A DNA stretch of 55,383 nucleotides from NCBI GenBank assembly GCA_040218145.1, contig JAVJQK010000087.1, positions 1-55,383 on the forward strand, in the 5' to 3' direction. Below the pieces are notes generated by a model. The model had not been told where the DNA came from. It ran no database searches and saw only the letters and a program-made list of their open reading frames with translations. Source of the DNA: Sandaracinaceae bacterium. Lineage in GTDB: Bacteria; Myxococcota_A; Polyangia; Polyangiales; Sandaracinaceae. Below, piece after piece: positions 1 to 8,836 of this stretch; positions within the stretch are counted from its first letter, which is position 1, and every line of letters begins with the position of its first letter. Position numbers and translations under genes: made by a program.

Positions 1-143
1 GCGCGCGCCTCGTCGGCGGGACGCCGCGCCCAGCGCGCCAGTCGCTCCTCCGAAATGCTGAAGCATTTCGTCGTCGGCCCGCCGCGCTGGACGCGACGTC
101 GCGCTCGCCGATCCATCACGCGCATCTTCGCCGCGCGCTGCTA
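1..143. repeat. Dispersed palindromic repeat, copy 1 (left end cut by window)
   Basis: A near-perfect palindrome, CGAAATGCTGAAGCATTTCG, lies at 54-73. The flanks match, on the opposite strand, the element at 26879-27045: CCTC before the core, TCGTCG after it, a further CCTCGT...GGCGGGACG block to the left, and an end reading CTGCTAG at 137-143. The distance from core to right end (about 70 bases) agrees with the other copy (about 76). By that comparison the left end would lie about 20 bases outside the window. It carries no reading frame of its own. It is probably a non-autonomous, MITE-like repeat; this is inference from two copies only. Confidence 0.6.
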
Positions 144-314
144 GTGCGAGATCCATCCCGGTAGAAGGGGACCTGGCTTGTCCCGACGCTCCAGGGCGGC
201 GTTGCGCTTCCTCGCCGATGCGGTGCATCGACTCGTCGTCGCGCCTTGCCCTGAATCGCCGGTCCGGCGCCATCTCCCCTTCCACCGGTCGGCTCTCTGC
301 ACTAACTCGGGGCC
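144..314. other. Leader region upstream of glucokinase, no gene seen
   Basis: This stretch between the repeat and glk holds no convincing reading frame, although long high-G+C shadow frames run through it. I see no clear promoter hexamers or ribosome binding site of unusual form. It presumably contains the glk promoter. Confidence 0.4.
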
Positions 315-1292
315 ATGCGGATCCTGGCGGCCGACGTCGGCGGCACGAAGACGATCGTCTCTCTCTTCGAGGGCGCCCCCGGCGGGTGGCGCGAGCTCGC
401 CACGCGCACGGTGGTCAGCGCTGCGTACCCGGGCCTCGCGCCCATCCTCACGGAGCTGCTCGAGGGGCACGACGGGGACGTCGACGCGGGCGCATTCGGC
501 ATCGCGGGCCCCGTCGCGGACGATCACTGCGAGGCGACGAACCTCCCCTGGATCGTCGACGCGCGCGCCCTCGAGCGCGACGTGCCGCGGCTCGGGCGCG
601 CGCGCCTGCTCAACGACTTCGAGGCCGTCGCGCTCGGCCTCGGCGTGCTCGGCGACGATCAGCTGGCCGTGCTCCAGGACCGCCCCGCGCGGGCCGACCA
701 GCCGGCCGCCGTCCTGGGCGCGGGCACGGGGCTGGGCGAAGCGATCTTGCTGCCGGGCGACGGGGCGATGCCGCGCGTCTTCCCGACCGAAGGCGGCCAC
801 ACGGACTTCCCGCCGCGGGACGAGTGGGAGATCGACCTGCTCCGGTTCCTGCAGGCGCGCCACGGCCGCGTGTCCATCGAGCGGGTGGTCTCCGGGCCAG
901 GGCTCGCGGCCATCTACGACTTCCTGGTCGAGACGGGCCGGGGGGCGCGCGTCCCCGAGGTCGACGACGCCCCGGACCGCTCGGCCGCGATCGGCCTCCG
1001 CGGCGCGGAAGGCGCCGACGAGACGTGCGCCATCGCGGTGCGCCGCTTCCTCGGCCTCTACGGCGCCGAGGCGGGGAACCTCGCGCTGAAGTGCCTGCCG
1101 TTCGGCGGGCTCTATGTGGCGGGAGGCATCGCGCCCAAGCTGCTCGGCGCGATCCGGGAGGGGGACTTCATGAAGTCCTTCCTGAACAAGGGCCGCATGG
1201 AGAAGGTCCTCGATCAGCTGCGGGTGATGGTCGTCACGGAGCCCCGCGTGGGGCTGCTCGGGAGCCGACGCGCGGCCAGCGCGCTCCTCTGA
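315..1292 (+). CDS. glk: Glucokinase (Glk family)
   Basis: The 325-residue product matches the bacterial glucokinase family, which phosphorylates glucose with ATP to glucose 6-phosphate in the cytoplasm. Visible landmarks are the N-terminal phosphate loop DVGGTKT (7-13), the catalytic segment N100-D101-F, a GAGTGLGEA loop, the EGGH motif (159-162), and the SGPGLAAIYDFL segment typical of E. coli-type Glk rather than ROK-family sugar kinases. Length is normal (E. coli Glk is 321). The ATG at 315 places the phosphate loop at the usual distance from the N-terminus. It stands alone, 61 bases before the receptor gene, with nothing in the context to suggest a sugar operon. Confidence 0.93.
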   Translation: MRILAADVGGTKTIVSLFEGAPGGWRELATRTVVSAAYPGLAPILTELLEGHDGDVDAGAFGIAGPVADDHCEATNLPWIVDARALERDVPRLGRARLLNDFEAVALGLGVLGDDQLAVLQDRPARADQPAAVLGAGTGLGEAILLPGDGAMPRVFPTEGGHTDFPPRDEWEIDLLRFLQARHGRVSIERVVSGPGLAAIYDFLVETGRGARVPEVDDAPDRSAAIGLRGAEGADETCAIAVRRFLGLYGAEAGNLALKCLPFGGLYVAGGIAPKLLGAIREGDFMKSFLNKGRMEKVLDQLRVMVVTEPRVGLLGSRRAASALL

Positions 1293-1353
1293 TTTCGGGG
1301 ATTTTCTCTCGTTTCTGCTTGCCGAAGCGGCCGAACCGACCATCGTTCTCGCC

Positions 1354-3921
1354 GTGGTGGGACGCTACGCGTGTGGGCTGGCGGCGGTGATGTGTGCGCT
1401 GGCGCCGGTCGCGTCGGCGCAGGAGCCCGTGCTCACCCCTCCCGAGCTGGAGACCTACGCCGCGGCCGAGCCCCCCGAGGGTGAGCTCGAGGAGCCGGTG
1501 GAGGTGGTCCTCACGCTGACCATCGCGGCGGACGGCACCGTGACCGAGGTGGAGGTCTTCTCGTCGGGCGGCGAGGCGTACGACGCGGCGGCCACCGAGG
1601 CGGGGCGGCGCCTCGTCTTCCAGCCGGCCACGCGCGACGGCGAGGCCATCCCGGCGCGCATCCGCTTCCGCTACACCTTCGAGCCGCCGCCGCCGCCGCC
1701 CGAGCCGGAGGAGCCGCCGCCCCGCGTGGACGGCACCTTCGAGGGGCAGGTCCTCGACGGCGAGGGCGTCCCGGTCGAGGGCGCGCGTCTCTTCCTCGAC
1801 GCCACCGAAGGGAGCGTCAGCCGCCAGGCCACGACCGACGTCGAGGGTCGCTTCACGCTGCCCGCGCTGCCCGCGGGCCAGTATCTCGTCGCGGTCGAGG
1901 CGCCCGAGTTCGCGACCTTCGACGCGACCGAGACGGTCACCGCGGGCGAGGCGCTCAGCGTGACCTATCGGCTGACGCCGGCCGAGGCCGCCGAGGAGGC
2001 CGACGAGGGCCCGGAGCTGGGCGTGACGGCGCAGTTCGAGCGGCCGCGCCGGGAGGCCACGCGTCGCACCATCCCGCGCGAGGCGCTGACCTCGATCCCC
2101 GGGACGCGCGGGGACGCGCTGCGGGTGGTGGAGCTGTTGCCCGGCGTGGCGCGGCCGCCGTTCCTCGCGGGCCTGCTCATCATCCGCGGTGCGGCCCCGC
2201 AGGACAGCGAGGTCTACCTCAACGGCAGCGCGGTCCCGCTCCTCTACCACTTCGGTGGGCTGACGAGCTTCTACAACTCGCGGCTCCTCGAGCGCATCGA
2301 CTTCTACCCGGGCAACTTCGGCGTCCGCTACGGCCGCCGCATCGGCGGCATCCTCGAGGTCGAGCCACGCGACCCCGCGACCGATCGCGTGCACGGCATC
2401 CTGGACATCAACCTCATCGACAGCTCGCTCCTGATCGAGACCCCGCTGGGCGACAACGCCGGCATCGCGATCGCCGCGCGCCGCAGCTACATCGACTTCT
2501 TCTTCTCGGAGGTGGTGCCCGACGACGTCTTCGACGTGCTCGCGGCGCCCGTCTACTACGACTACCAGCTCATCTTCAGCTGGAAGCCGACCCGGCAGGA
2601 CCGCATCCGCGCGCTCGTCTACGGCAGCAGCGACGAGTTCCGCACCATCTTCAACGGCGACGAGTTCTCGCGCCCCTTCGGCCTGAACCTCTCCACCCAG
2701 TTCCACCGCGGTCAGCTCGAGTGGCGCCACGTCTACGACGACGTCTTCCAGCAGGACGTGATGGTCTCCGCCGGCTGGACGGGGCTGGTCATCCAGGCGG
2801 GCGAGGCGTTCGGCTTCGACGCGGACTTCGTGCCGGTCACCGTGCGCACCGAGTGGCAGCTCGCGCTCGCCGACGAGGTGAAGCTGCGCTGGGGCTTCGA
2901 CTGGCTCTTCACCCCGAGCAGCCTCGCCATCCGCGCGGGCACGCCGACCCAGTCCGAGGGCCAGCCGCAGAGCACCGACCCCAACGCGCCGCGCAGCCAG
3001 GAGAACTTCCGGGCCGACGCGTACCGCCCGGCCGTCTACGTGGAGTCCACGCTGCAGCCCTTCGAGCCGCTCACCGTCGTGCTCGGCCTTCGCCTCGACT
3101 ACTACCGCGACATCTCCGACTGGAGCTTCGACCCGCGCATGACCTTCCGCCTCGCGGTCGATCCCCAGTGGACGATCAAGGGCGGCGTGGGCCTCTTCAG
3201 CCAGCCCCCCCAGTTCCAGGAGACCGCGCCCGGGCTCGGCAACCCGGACCTCGACCCGATCACCTCGCTCCACAACAGCCTCGGGGTCGAGTTTCGCTAC
3301 GACCAGACGTGGCGCTTCGAGCTCGACACCTACTACAAGCACATCTTCGATCGCGTGGTCGGCACCGAAGGCGGCCTACCGCCGTTCTTCTCCAACGAGG
3401 GCGTCGGCCGGATCTACGGCGCGGAGCTCGGCGTGCGCGCGGACCCGACCCCGGGCTACCCGATCTACGGCTTCGCCAGCTACACGCTCAGCCGCTCGGA
3501 GCGCCAGGACCGCGGCGGCGACTGGCGGCCGTTCGACTTCGACCAGACCCACATCTTCACCATCGCGCTCGTCTGGCGCATCGGCGACGGCTGGGAGGCA
3601 GGCGGCACCTTCCGGCTGGTCAGCGGCAACCCGTTCACGCCCGTCACCGGCTCGATCTACGACGTCGCGGCCGACACCTACCGCCCGCTCTACGGCGCGG
3701 TGAACAGCGAGCGGAACCCCTTCTTCCACCGCCTGGATCTGCGGATCGAGAAGGTCTTCAACATCGAGAACGTGATGCGGCTCGCCATCTACCTGGACGT
3801 GCAGAACGTCTACAACCAGCAGAACCGCGAGGCGACGACCTACAGCTTCGACTACACCCGGAGCGCGGAGATCCCCGGCCTGCCCATCCTGCCGTCGCTC
3901 GGCATCCGGGGGGAGCTGTGA
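1354..3921 (+). CDS. TonB-dependent receptor with N-terminal TonB-like domain
   Basis: An 855-residue outer-membrane receptor. From a GTG start there is a signal peptide (about 1-22, ending VASA), then a TonB C-terminal-like domain (about 45-110, with ADGTVTEVEV and GRRLVFQPAT), a proline run (111-123), a carboxypeptidase-regulatory-like beta domain (about 127-210), a plug domain (about 230-335, with IRGAAPQDSEVYLNG and FGVRYGRRIGGI), and a long beta-barrel rich in aromatic strands to the C-terminus. Receptors of this kind import siderophores, sugars or other large substrates using energy passed on by TonB; the substrate cannot be read here. A TonB-like domain on the receptor itself is unusual. 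The stop overlaps the next gene's GTG, so the two are probably co-translated. Confidence 0.85.
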   Translation: MVGRYACGLAAVMCALAPVASAQEPVLTPPELETYAAAEPPEGELEEPVEVVLTLTIAADGTVTEVEVFSSGGEAYDAAATEAGRRLVFQPATRDGEAIPARIRFRYTFEPPPPPPEPEEPPPRVDGTFEGQVLDGEGVPVEGARLFLDATEGSVSRQATTDVEGRFTLPALPAGQYLVAVEAPEFATFDATETVTAGEALSVTYRLTPAEAAEEADEGPELGVTAQFERPRREATRRTIPREALTSIPGTRGDALRVVELLPGVARPPFLAGLLIIRGAAPQDSEVYLNGSAVPLLYHFGGLTSFYNSRLLERIDFYPGNFGVRYGRRIGGILEVEPRDPATDRVHGILDINLIDSSLLIETPLGDNAGIAIAARRSYIDFFFSEVVPDDVFDVLAAPVYYDYQLIFSWKPTRQDRIRALVYGSSDEFRTIFNGDEFSRPFGLNLSTQFHRGQLEWRHVYDDVFQQDVMVSAGWTGLVIQAGEAFGFDADFVPVTVRTEWQLALADEVKLRWGFDWLFTPSSLAIRAGTPTQSEGQPQSTDPNAPRSQENFRADAYRPAVYVESTLQPFEPLTVVLGLRLDYYRDISDWSFDPRMTFRLAVDPQWTIKGGVGLFSQPPQFQETAPGLGNPDLDPITSLHNSLGVEFRYDQTWRFELDTYYKHIFDRVVGTEGGLPPFFSNEGVGRIYGAELGVRADPTPGYPIYGFASYTLSRSERQDRGGDWRPFDFDQTHIFTIALVWRIGDGWEAGGTFRLVSGNPFTPVTGSIYDVAADTYRPLYGAVNSERNPFFHRLDLRIEKVFNIENVMRLAIYLDVQNVYNQQNREATTYSFDYTRSAEIPGLPILPSLGIRGEL

Positions 3922-4865
3922 AGAAGCTCTCCCTGCTCCTGGCGCTCCTCGCGGGCGGCTGCGTGATGGACCTGCCCACCGGCGTGCGGGTCGACCGGCC
4001 GCGCGTGCTCGGCGTGCGCGTGGACATCGACGGCGATCCGGAGCGGGCCGCGGCGCGCCCGGGCGACGCGCTGACCCTCCGCTGGCTCGTGGTCGGGCAC
4101 GAGGGCGATCCCCCCGAGTGGTCGAGCGCGATGGCCGCGTGCGTCGCCCGGCCGAGCAACCTCGGCATCCCCACCTGCGACGGCGCCCCCTTCGCGTTTC
4201 AGCTCCCCACCGAGCCGACGGCCGCGCCGAGCTTCGCGTTCGAGATCCCGGGCGACGTCCCGGTCGAAGGGCGGGAGACCGAGATCCTGGTGATCGGCGT
4301 GCTCTGCGCGGGCGGCACGCCGGTGTTCTCGATGGACGATCTCCCGAGCTGCGAAGAAGAGGAGGCGGTCGCCGAGCGATTGATCTTCGCCTTCCCCTTG
4401 GTCGAGACCGACGCCGAGGACGACGCCAACCAGCACCCGAGCCTGGGCGACGAGACCCTCACCATCGACGACACGCCGTGGCCCGCGTCCGACGTGGTGC
4501 CGGAGAGCGGCTGCGCAGGAGGCGACCTCGTGCAGATCCGCGCGCGGGTGGAGGACGAGCCGAGCTTCGTGCGCCTCACCACGTCGCCCTCGGACCGCGA
4601 GATGTACGACGAGGTCGTGCTCGGCGAGATGCCGCGCGTGGTCGAGACCCGAGAGGAGCTGCTCGTGACGCACGTGGCCACGGCCGGGCTCTTCACGCGC
4701 CTGCAGACCGAGGTCTTCGACGACCCTCCGCTCGAGGTCCCATGGCGCCACCCCGAGCCGGAGGAGATCCCGGACGACGGCCTGACGGTGCGCTTCTGGT
4801 TCGTGGCCCGCGATCAGCGCGGCGGCATGGACTGGGTCGAGCGCGCCCTCTGCGTCGTGCCCTGA
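3918..4865 (+). CDS. Putative lipoprotein coupled to the TonB-dependent receptor
   Basis: 315 residues. The GTG at 3918 overlaps the receptor stop (GTGA). The start is followed directly by a charged-hydrophobic signal and the lipobox LLAGGC, with the lipidated Cys at about 15. The mature part is acidic, Cys-containing and predicted soluble, with Ig-like or beta features; I recognise no catalytic motif. The tight coupling suggests it works with the receptor at the outer membrane, perhaps as a surface or periplasmic partner of the imported substrate. That role is inferred from position only. Longer upstream extensions in the same frame run inside the receptor gene and are not credible starts. 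Confidence 0.75.
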   Translation: MKKLSLLLALLAGGCVMDLPTGVRVDRPRVLGVRVDIDGDPERAAARPGDALTLRWLVVGHEGDPPEWSSAMAACVARPSNLGIPTCDGAPFAFQLPTEPTAAPSFAFEIPGDVPVEGRETEILVIGVLCAGGTPVFSMDDLPSCEEEEAVAERLIFAFPLVETDAEDDANQHPSLGDETLTIDDTPWPASDVVPESGCAGGDLVQIRARVEDEPSFVRLTTSPSDREMYDEVVLGEMPRVVETREELLVTHVATAGLFTRLQTEVFDDPPLEVPWRHPEPEEIPDDGLTVRFWFVARDQRGGMDWVERALCVVP

Positions 4866-4871
4866 CAGGCT

Positions 4872-5780
4872 CTATTGCGGACGAGGCGCAGCGGCGCGGA
4901 GGAGGCGGTCGGCGACGGCGCGGCCGAGGCCGCTCGGGTCCGGGAGCGCGACCACGGCGACGTCCACGCCGACCTCGTCCAGCTCCCGGAGCGCGGCGTA
5001 GAGCGCGCGGGCCGCGGCCGCGGGATCGGCGGGCAGCGCGAGCTCTCGCACCACGGCCCCCGAGGCCGCCTCGCGGGCCAGGGTCGATTGCAGATCTTCG
5101 GCCGCCACCGCGAGGACCCGCGCGCGCGGCGCGTAGTGCGAGGGCAGCGTGCCGGGCGCGGCCGTGTCGCCCCCGATCGAGACGGGCCGCCCCAGCGTGG
5201 CCTCCAGCGCCTCGAGCGAGACGCCGCCCGGCCGCAAGAGCCGCGGGGTCTCGCCGCTCAGGTCGACGATGGTCGACTCGACGCCGACCCGGCACGCGCC
5301 GCCGTCGAGGATCAGGTCGACGCGATCCGCGAGCTCGATCGCGACGTGCGCCGCGGTGGTCGGGCTGACCTGCCCGAAGCGGTTCGCGCTCGGCGCCGCG
5401 AGCCCGCCTTCGAAGGCTCGCAAGAGAGATTGCGCCACGGGGTGGTCCGGCACGCGCACGCCCACCGTGGAATGCCCCCCGGTGACCACGTCCGAGACGT
5501 GCGCCGCCTTGGGCACGATGAGGGTCAGCGGGCCGGGCCAGAAGGCGGCGGCGAGCTTCTCCGCATCGTCGCTCCATCGGGCCGCCCAGCGCGCCGCGTC
5601 CTCGGGCGCGGCGAAGTGCACGATGAGCGGGTGGTCGGCCGGCCGGCCCTTGGCGGCGAAGACGCGCCGCACCGCCTCGTCGTTCGCCGCGTCCGCGCCG
5701 AGGCCATAGACGGTCTCGGTCGGGAAGGCGACGAGCCCTCCCGACCGCAGGATCCGCGCGGCTTGCTCGACGGGTCGCAC
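4872..5780 (-). CDS. L-threonylcarbamoyladenylate synthase (Sua5/YwlC type)
   Basis: 302 residues from a GTG start. The N-terminal YrdC domain (about 1-190) shows GGLVAFPTETVYGLGADA and KGRPADHPLIVH, the ATP/threonine/bicarbonate-binding core. The C-terminal 100 residues form the extra Sua5 domain, so this is the long Sua5/YwlC form rather than short TsaC. The enzyme makes threonylcarbamoyl-AMP, the first step of the t6A modification at position 37 of tRNAs reading ANN codons. It lies 31 bases downstream of the AgmX-like gene and is probably transcribed with it. It converges with the receptor-lipoprotein pair (6-base gap). Confidence 0.9.
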   Translation of the reverse strand: MRPVEQAARILRSGGLVAFPTETVYGLGADAANDEAVRRVFAAKGRPADHPLIVHFAAPEDAARWAARWSDDAEKLAAAFWPGPLTLIVPKAAHVSDVVTGGHSTVGVRVPDHPVAQSLLRAFEGGLAAPSANRFGQVSPTTAAHVAIELADRVDLILDGGACRVGVESTIVDLSGETPRLLRPGGVSLEALEATLGRPVSIGGDTAAPGTLPSHYAPRARVLAVAAEDLQSTLAREAASGAVVRELALPADPAAAARALYAALRELDEVGVDVAVVALPDPSGLGRAVADRLLRAAAPRPQ

Positions 5781-5811
5781 CGCCGAGGCTTGCCGCGCGA
5801 GCCAGGGGCCG

Positions 5812-7260
5812 TCAATCCTGGCGCGCGAACACCATCGGGTACTCGGCCTGGAGCGGGCTCGACGGCCCGCGCCGCAGGCGCACCCGGCTCACCGCGCGGA
5901 CGACGCAGGCGCCGAGCGACTCGGAGCCCGTCGAGTTCTCGACCACGCGCACGCCCGAGAGGTTGCCCATCGGCTGCACGGTCAGGCCGACCTGGATGCG
6001 CCCGGAGAGGTTGGGGTTGCCACGCGTCAGCTCGCCTTCGTAGCAAGCACGCACCGCGCCCATGCGAGCCCGCAGCGCGCGATGCAGCTCGCGCGGGTCG
6101 AAGGTCGGGTCGATGGGGTCCGGGATCCAGCCCGGGCCGCTCGGAGGCCGGACGACGGTGACCACCCGCTCGGGCAGCGGATCGCTCGGCCCCTGCTCTT
6201 CGATGGCGCCCCGGCGAAGGCCGCTCAGCGGCTGCGGGCCCAGGCCACCGCCGGGCGGGCCGCGGCCTTCGCGCTCGTCGATCTGGCCGACGCTGTTGCT
6301 CGCCACGGTGGTGCCCCCGCCCTGCGCGAAGACGTCCTCGGCGCGTTCGGTCGGCGCTCCGTTCTGCAGCACGTTCGCGAACGCACCCGCGATCTCGCTC
6401 TCCGCGCCGATCAACAGGCTCTGAACGTCATCGGCCGCCGCGCGGGCGATCGCGTCGTGGTCCACGGTCGGGCGCGTGTCGGCGGAGCCCTCGCGCAGCG
6501 AGGACGGCGCGCTCGCGTGACGGGGCCGGTCGACCGTCTCCGTCGGCTCCGACGGGAGGTCATCGGCCACCTCGGGCGCGTCGTCGGCGACCGGGTCGTC
6601 CGCGTCCGCGATCGTCGGCGCGTCGTCCGGCGGCGGCGGCGGGGCGATGATCCACTCGACGTGGCGGCTGGGGATCAGCTGCCGCTCCACGGGCCAGTCC
6701 GCTTCGACGACGAACACCACGAGCGCGAAGTGGAGCAGGAACGACGCCGCGACGAAGCTCGAGAAGGTCCAGTCGGTGCCGCCCATCAGCCCGCGCTTGA
6801 GCGACGACGGGAGCTGCGGCTTCGAGCGGGCCGGCGGCCGATCCACGAGCTGGACGAGCACGGAGACGTCGCCGATGACGACCTTCGCCCTCCCCTCGCC
6901 TTCGAGCTTCAGCTCGCGGAAGCCGCCTCGCGCCTCCGCGTCGGCGAGGTCGCCTCGCGACGTGCGACCCGTCCACGCCTCGCGCACCTTCAGGCGCCAC
7001 GCGCCATCCCGGAACGACAGCAGCGGCAGGGGCGGCCCGGCCTTCGACACCGCGAGGGGCACCTCCCCCTCGGGCCCCACGATCACCTCCTGGTCGGGGC
7101 CGCGCACCCCCTCGAGCTCGATGCGACCGTCTCGGACGACGGCGAAGCGGACCCAGCGCGGGCCGCTGGCGACGGGTTGGACGGCGCGCATGACCGCGGT
7201 CATGGCGCCAGGACGGACGGGAACCCTCCCGCCCTGCTCGACGGGCGTCGGCTCGGGCAC
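5812..7260 (-). CDS. AgmX/PglI C-terminal domain protein (TonB-like, membrane-anchored)
   Basis: 482 residues with one membrane segment. Residues 1-150 form a soluble N-terminal domain, possibly FHA-like or beta-rich. A single transmembrane helix (about 166-187) is followed by a proline-rich acidic linker. The C-terminal 100 residues carry the AgmX/PglI-type signature: MGAVRACYEGELTRGNPNLS, then GRIQVGLTVQPMGNLSGVRV. In myxobacteria this domain occurs in proteins linked to adventurous gliding and in other envelope-spanning proteins resembling TonB. The GTG start is supported by GGAGG just upstream. It lies between UbiB-like and Sua5 genes on the same strand. Its specific partner cannot be seen from this locus. 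Confidence 0.75.
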   Translation of the reverse strand: MPEPTPVEQGGRVPVRPGAMTAVMRAVQPVASGPRWVRFAVVRDGRIELEGVRGPDQEVIVGPEGEVPLAVSKAGPPLPLLSFRDGAWRLKVREAWTGRTSRGDLADAEARGGFRELKLEGEGRAKVVIGDVSVLVQLVDRPPARSKPQLPSSLKRGLMGGTDWTFSSFVAASFLLHFALVVFVVEADWPVERQLIPSRHVEWIIAPPPPPDDAPTIADADDPVADDAPEVADDLPSEPTETVDRPRHASAPSSLREGSADTRPTVDHDAIARAAADDVQSLLIGAESEIAGAFANVLQNGAPTERAEDVFAQGGGTTVASNSVGQIDEREGRGPPGGGLGPQPLSGLRRGAIEEQGPSDPLPERVVTVVRPPSGPGWIPDPIDPTFDPRELHRALRARMGAVRACYEGELTRGNPNLSGRIQVGLTVQPMGNLSGVRVVENSTGSESLGACVVRAVSRVRLRRGPSSPLQAEYPMVFARQD

Positions 7261-7322
7261 GGTACCTCCAAGGCATCGGCGCGGCGTGCCGAAAGGGCTC
7301 GCCTGTCGCCTCGCGTGCCGGG

Positions 7323-8762
7323 TCAGACAGCGGGTGCGGCGAGGGGTTCCGGCGCCGCGGACTTTTCTTCCGCCGCCTCGCGCGAGCGCTTCTGCATCAC
7401 GAGCGGCATCACGTACGGGAAGCCGATGCGCATCGCGTCGACGTCGGCGTCGATCTGACCGACGAGCCAGAACATCAGCACCGACGCGCGCTCGACGTAG
7501 AACCAGCCGTCGGGGTAGTCGACCGAGCGCATCAGCTCGCGCAGCTCTTCACGGGCCACCTCGGGATCGGCCAGCTGCTCGAGGTCCTCCTGGCTCGCCC
7601 GCATCAGCGCGCCGGGCGTCCGGTCCTGGATGCGCATGAGCTTCTCGAAGTAGCTGTAGACCGTCTTCTCGAGCAGCTCCCGGTTGGCCTCGCGCGACGC
7701 GAAGCCCATCTGATAGAAGCCGCGCAAGAGACGCTCCCCGTCCTCGTCGAACAGCCCCTGCAGGATCTCGATCATCCCGTCGACGAGCTCCTGGCGCACC
7801 TCGCTGATCGCGCCGAAGTCGAGCACCACGATCTTCGGCCGGTTGGGCTTGCGGCCCGCCTGCACCAGGAAGTTTCCGGGGTGCGGATCGGCGTGGAAGA
7901 GGCGGTGCACGAAGAGCTGCTCGTAGAACGACTCGACCAGACGGATCGCGACCGAGTGCGGGTCGATGCCGAGCGCAGGCATCTCCTCGACCCGGTTGAT
8001 CTTGAGCCCCTCCATGAACGTCATCGTCAGGACGTTGCGCGTGGTCAGCTCGTGCACGACCTCGGGGAAGAGGATGTCCTTCGCGTGGGCGAAGTTCGCG
8101 CTCATGCGCTCCATCATCTGCGCCTCGTGCAGGTAGTCGGTCTCGCGCTCGAGGAGATCGACCAGCGCGTCGCCGACCCGCTCGATGTTCTGCACCGGGA
8201 CGAACCACTTGTAGACGACGATGGCGAGCCGGAGCACGCGCATGTCGACCTTGATGACCTCGCGGATGCCCGGGTAGAGCACCTTCACCGCGACCCGCGT
8301 CCCGTCGTGCAGCGTCGCCTCGTGCACCTGCCCCAGGCTCGCGGCCGCGATCGGCTGCTCGGCGATGACCTGGTAGAGCTCGTCCGGCTCCTCGCCGAAG
8401 TCCTCGAAGAAGGTCGGCTCGAGCTCGTGGAACGGCCGCGGCGGCACCGCGTCCTGGAGCTGCTCCAGCTCCTTCGTGTACACGCGCGGCAGGAACCCGC
8501 CCATGATCGACAGCACCTGGCCGAGCTTGATGTAGACGCCGCGGAGCCGGAGCGTCGCCTGTAGGAGCCGCTTCGCGTTCACCTCGTCGACGCGCTTGCG
8601 GCGGCGGTGCAGCCAGTTGGGCAGGCGCTTCTTGTCGCGGCCCGTCTCCGGATCGCGCTCCCAGCGGTGCAACAGGCCGCCCAGCCCGAGCTGCAGCATG
8701 TAGCTCAGGAAGATGAGCCCGAAGACCCAGAGCGCCCGGACGAGTCGGAGGAAGAGCTGCAT
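7323..8762 (-). CDS. ABC1/UbiB/AarF family kinase-like protein
   Basis: 479 residues. The N-terminus has a hydrophobic helix (about 8-30), followed by the family hallmark KLGQ (79-82) in place of a normal glycine-rich entry. Further on are AAASLGQVHEA, VAVKVLYPGI, HADPHPGN and LDFGAISEV, which are the nucleotide-binding and catalytic-loop motifs of UbiB-type atypical kinases. Members support ubiquinone or other quinone biosynthesis and handling, at the membrane, probably as ATPases. No quinone genes are nearby, so the exact role is open. It is first in a likely three-gene minus-strand unit and is divergent (74 bases) from the CNB-domain gene. Confidence 0.85.
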   Translation of the reverse strand: MQLFLRLVRALWVFGLIFLSYMLQLGLGGLLHRWERDPETGRDKKRLPNWLHRRRKRVDEVNAKRLLQATLRLRGVYIKLGQVLSIMGGFLPRVYTKELEQLQDAVPPRPFHELEPTFFEDFGEEPDELYQVIAEQPIAAASLGQVHEATLHDGTRVAVKVLYPGIREVIKVDMRVLRLAIVVYKWFVPVQNIERVGDALVDLLERETDYLHEAQMMERMSANFAHAKDILFPEVVHELTTRNVLTMTFMEGLKINRVEEMPALGIDPHSVAIRLVESFYEQLFVHRLFHADPHPGNFLVQAGRKPNRPKIVVLDFGAISEVRQELVDGMIEILQGLFDEDGERLLRGFYQMGFASREANRELLEKTVYSYFEKLMRIQDRTPGALMRASQEDLEQLADPEVAREELRELMRSVDYPDGWFYVERASVLMFWLVGQIDADVDAMRIGFPYVMPLVMQKRSREAAEEKSAAPEPLAAPAV

Positions 8763-8836
8763 CGAGAGGCCGGAGGCGGGGCGACGTTATCACGCATCGC
8801 GCGCGCTTCACGCCGCGCCAACGTAGACTCAGCAGG

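Noticed and set aside
141-1343. Long minus-strand open frame of 400 codons over glk
   Set aside because: It is antisense to a clear glucokinase; the translation is Arg/Ala/Glu-rich low complexity, typical of high-G+C shadow frames.
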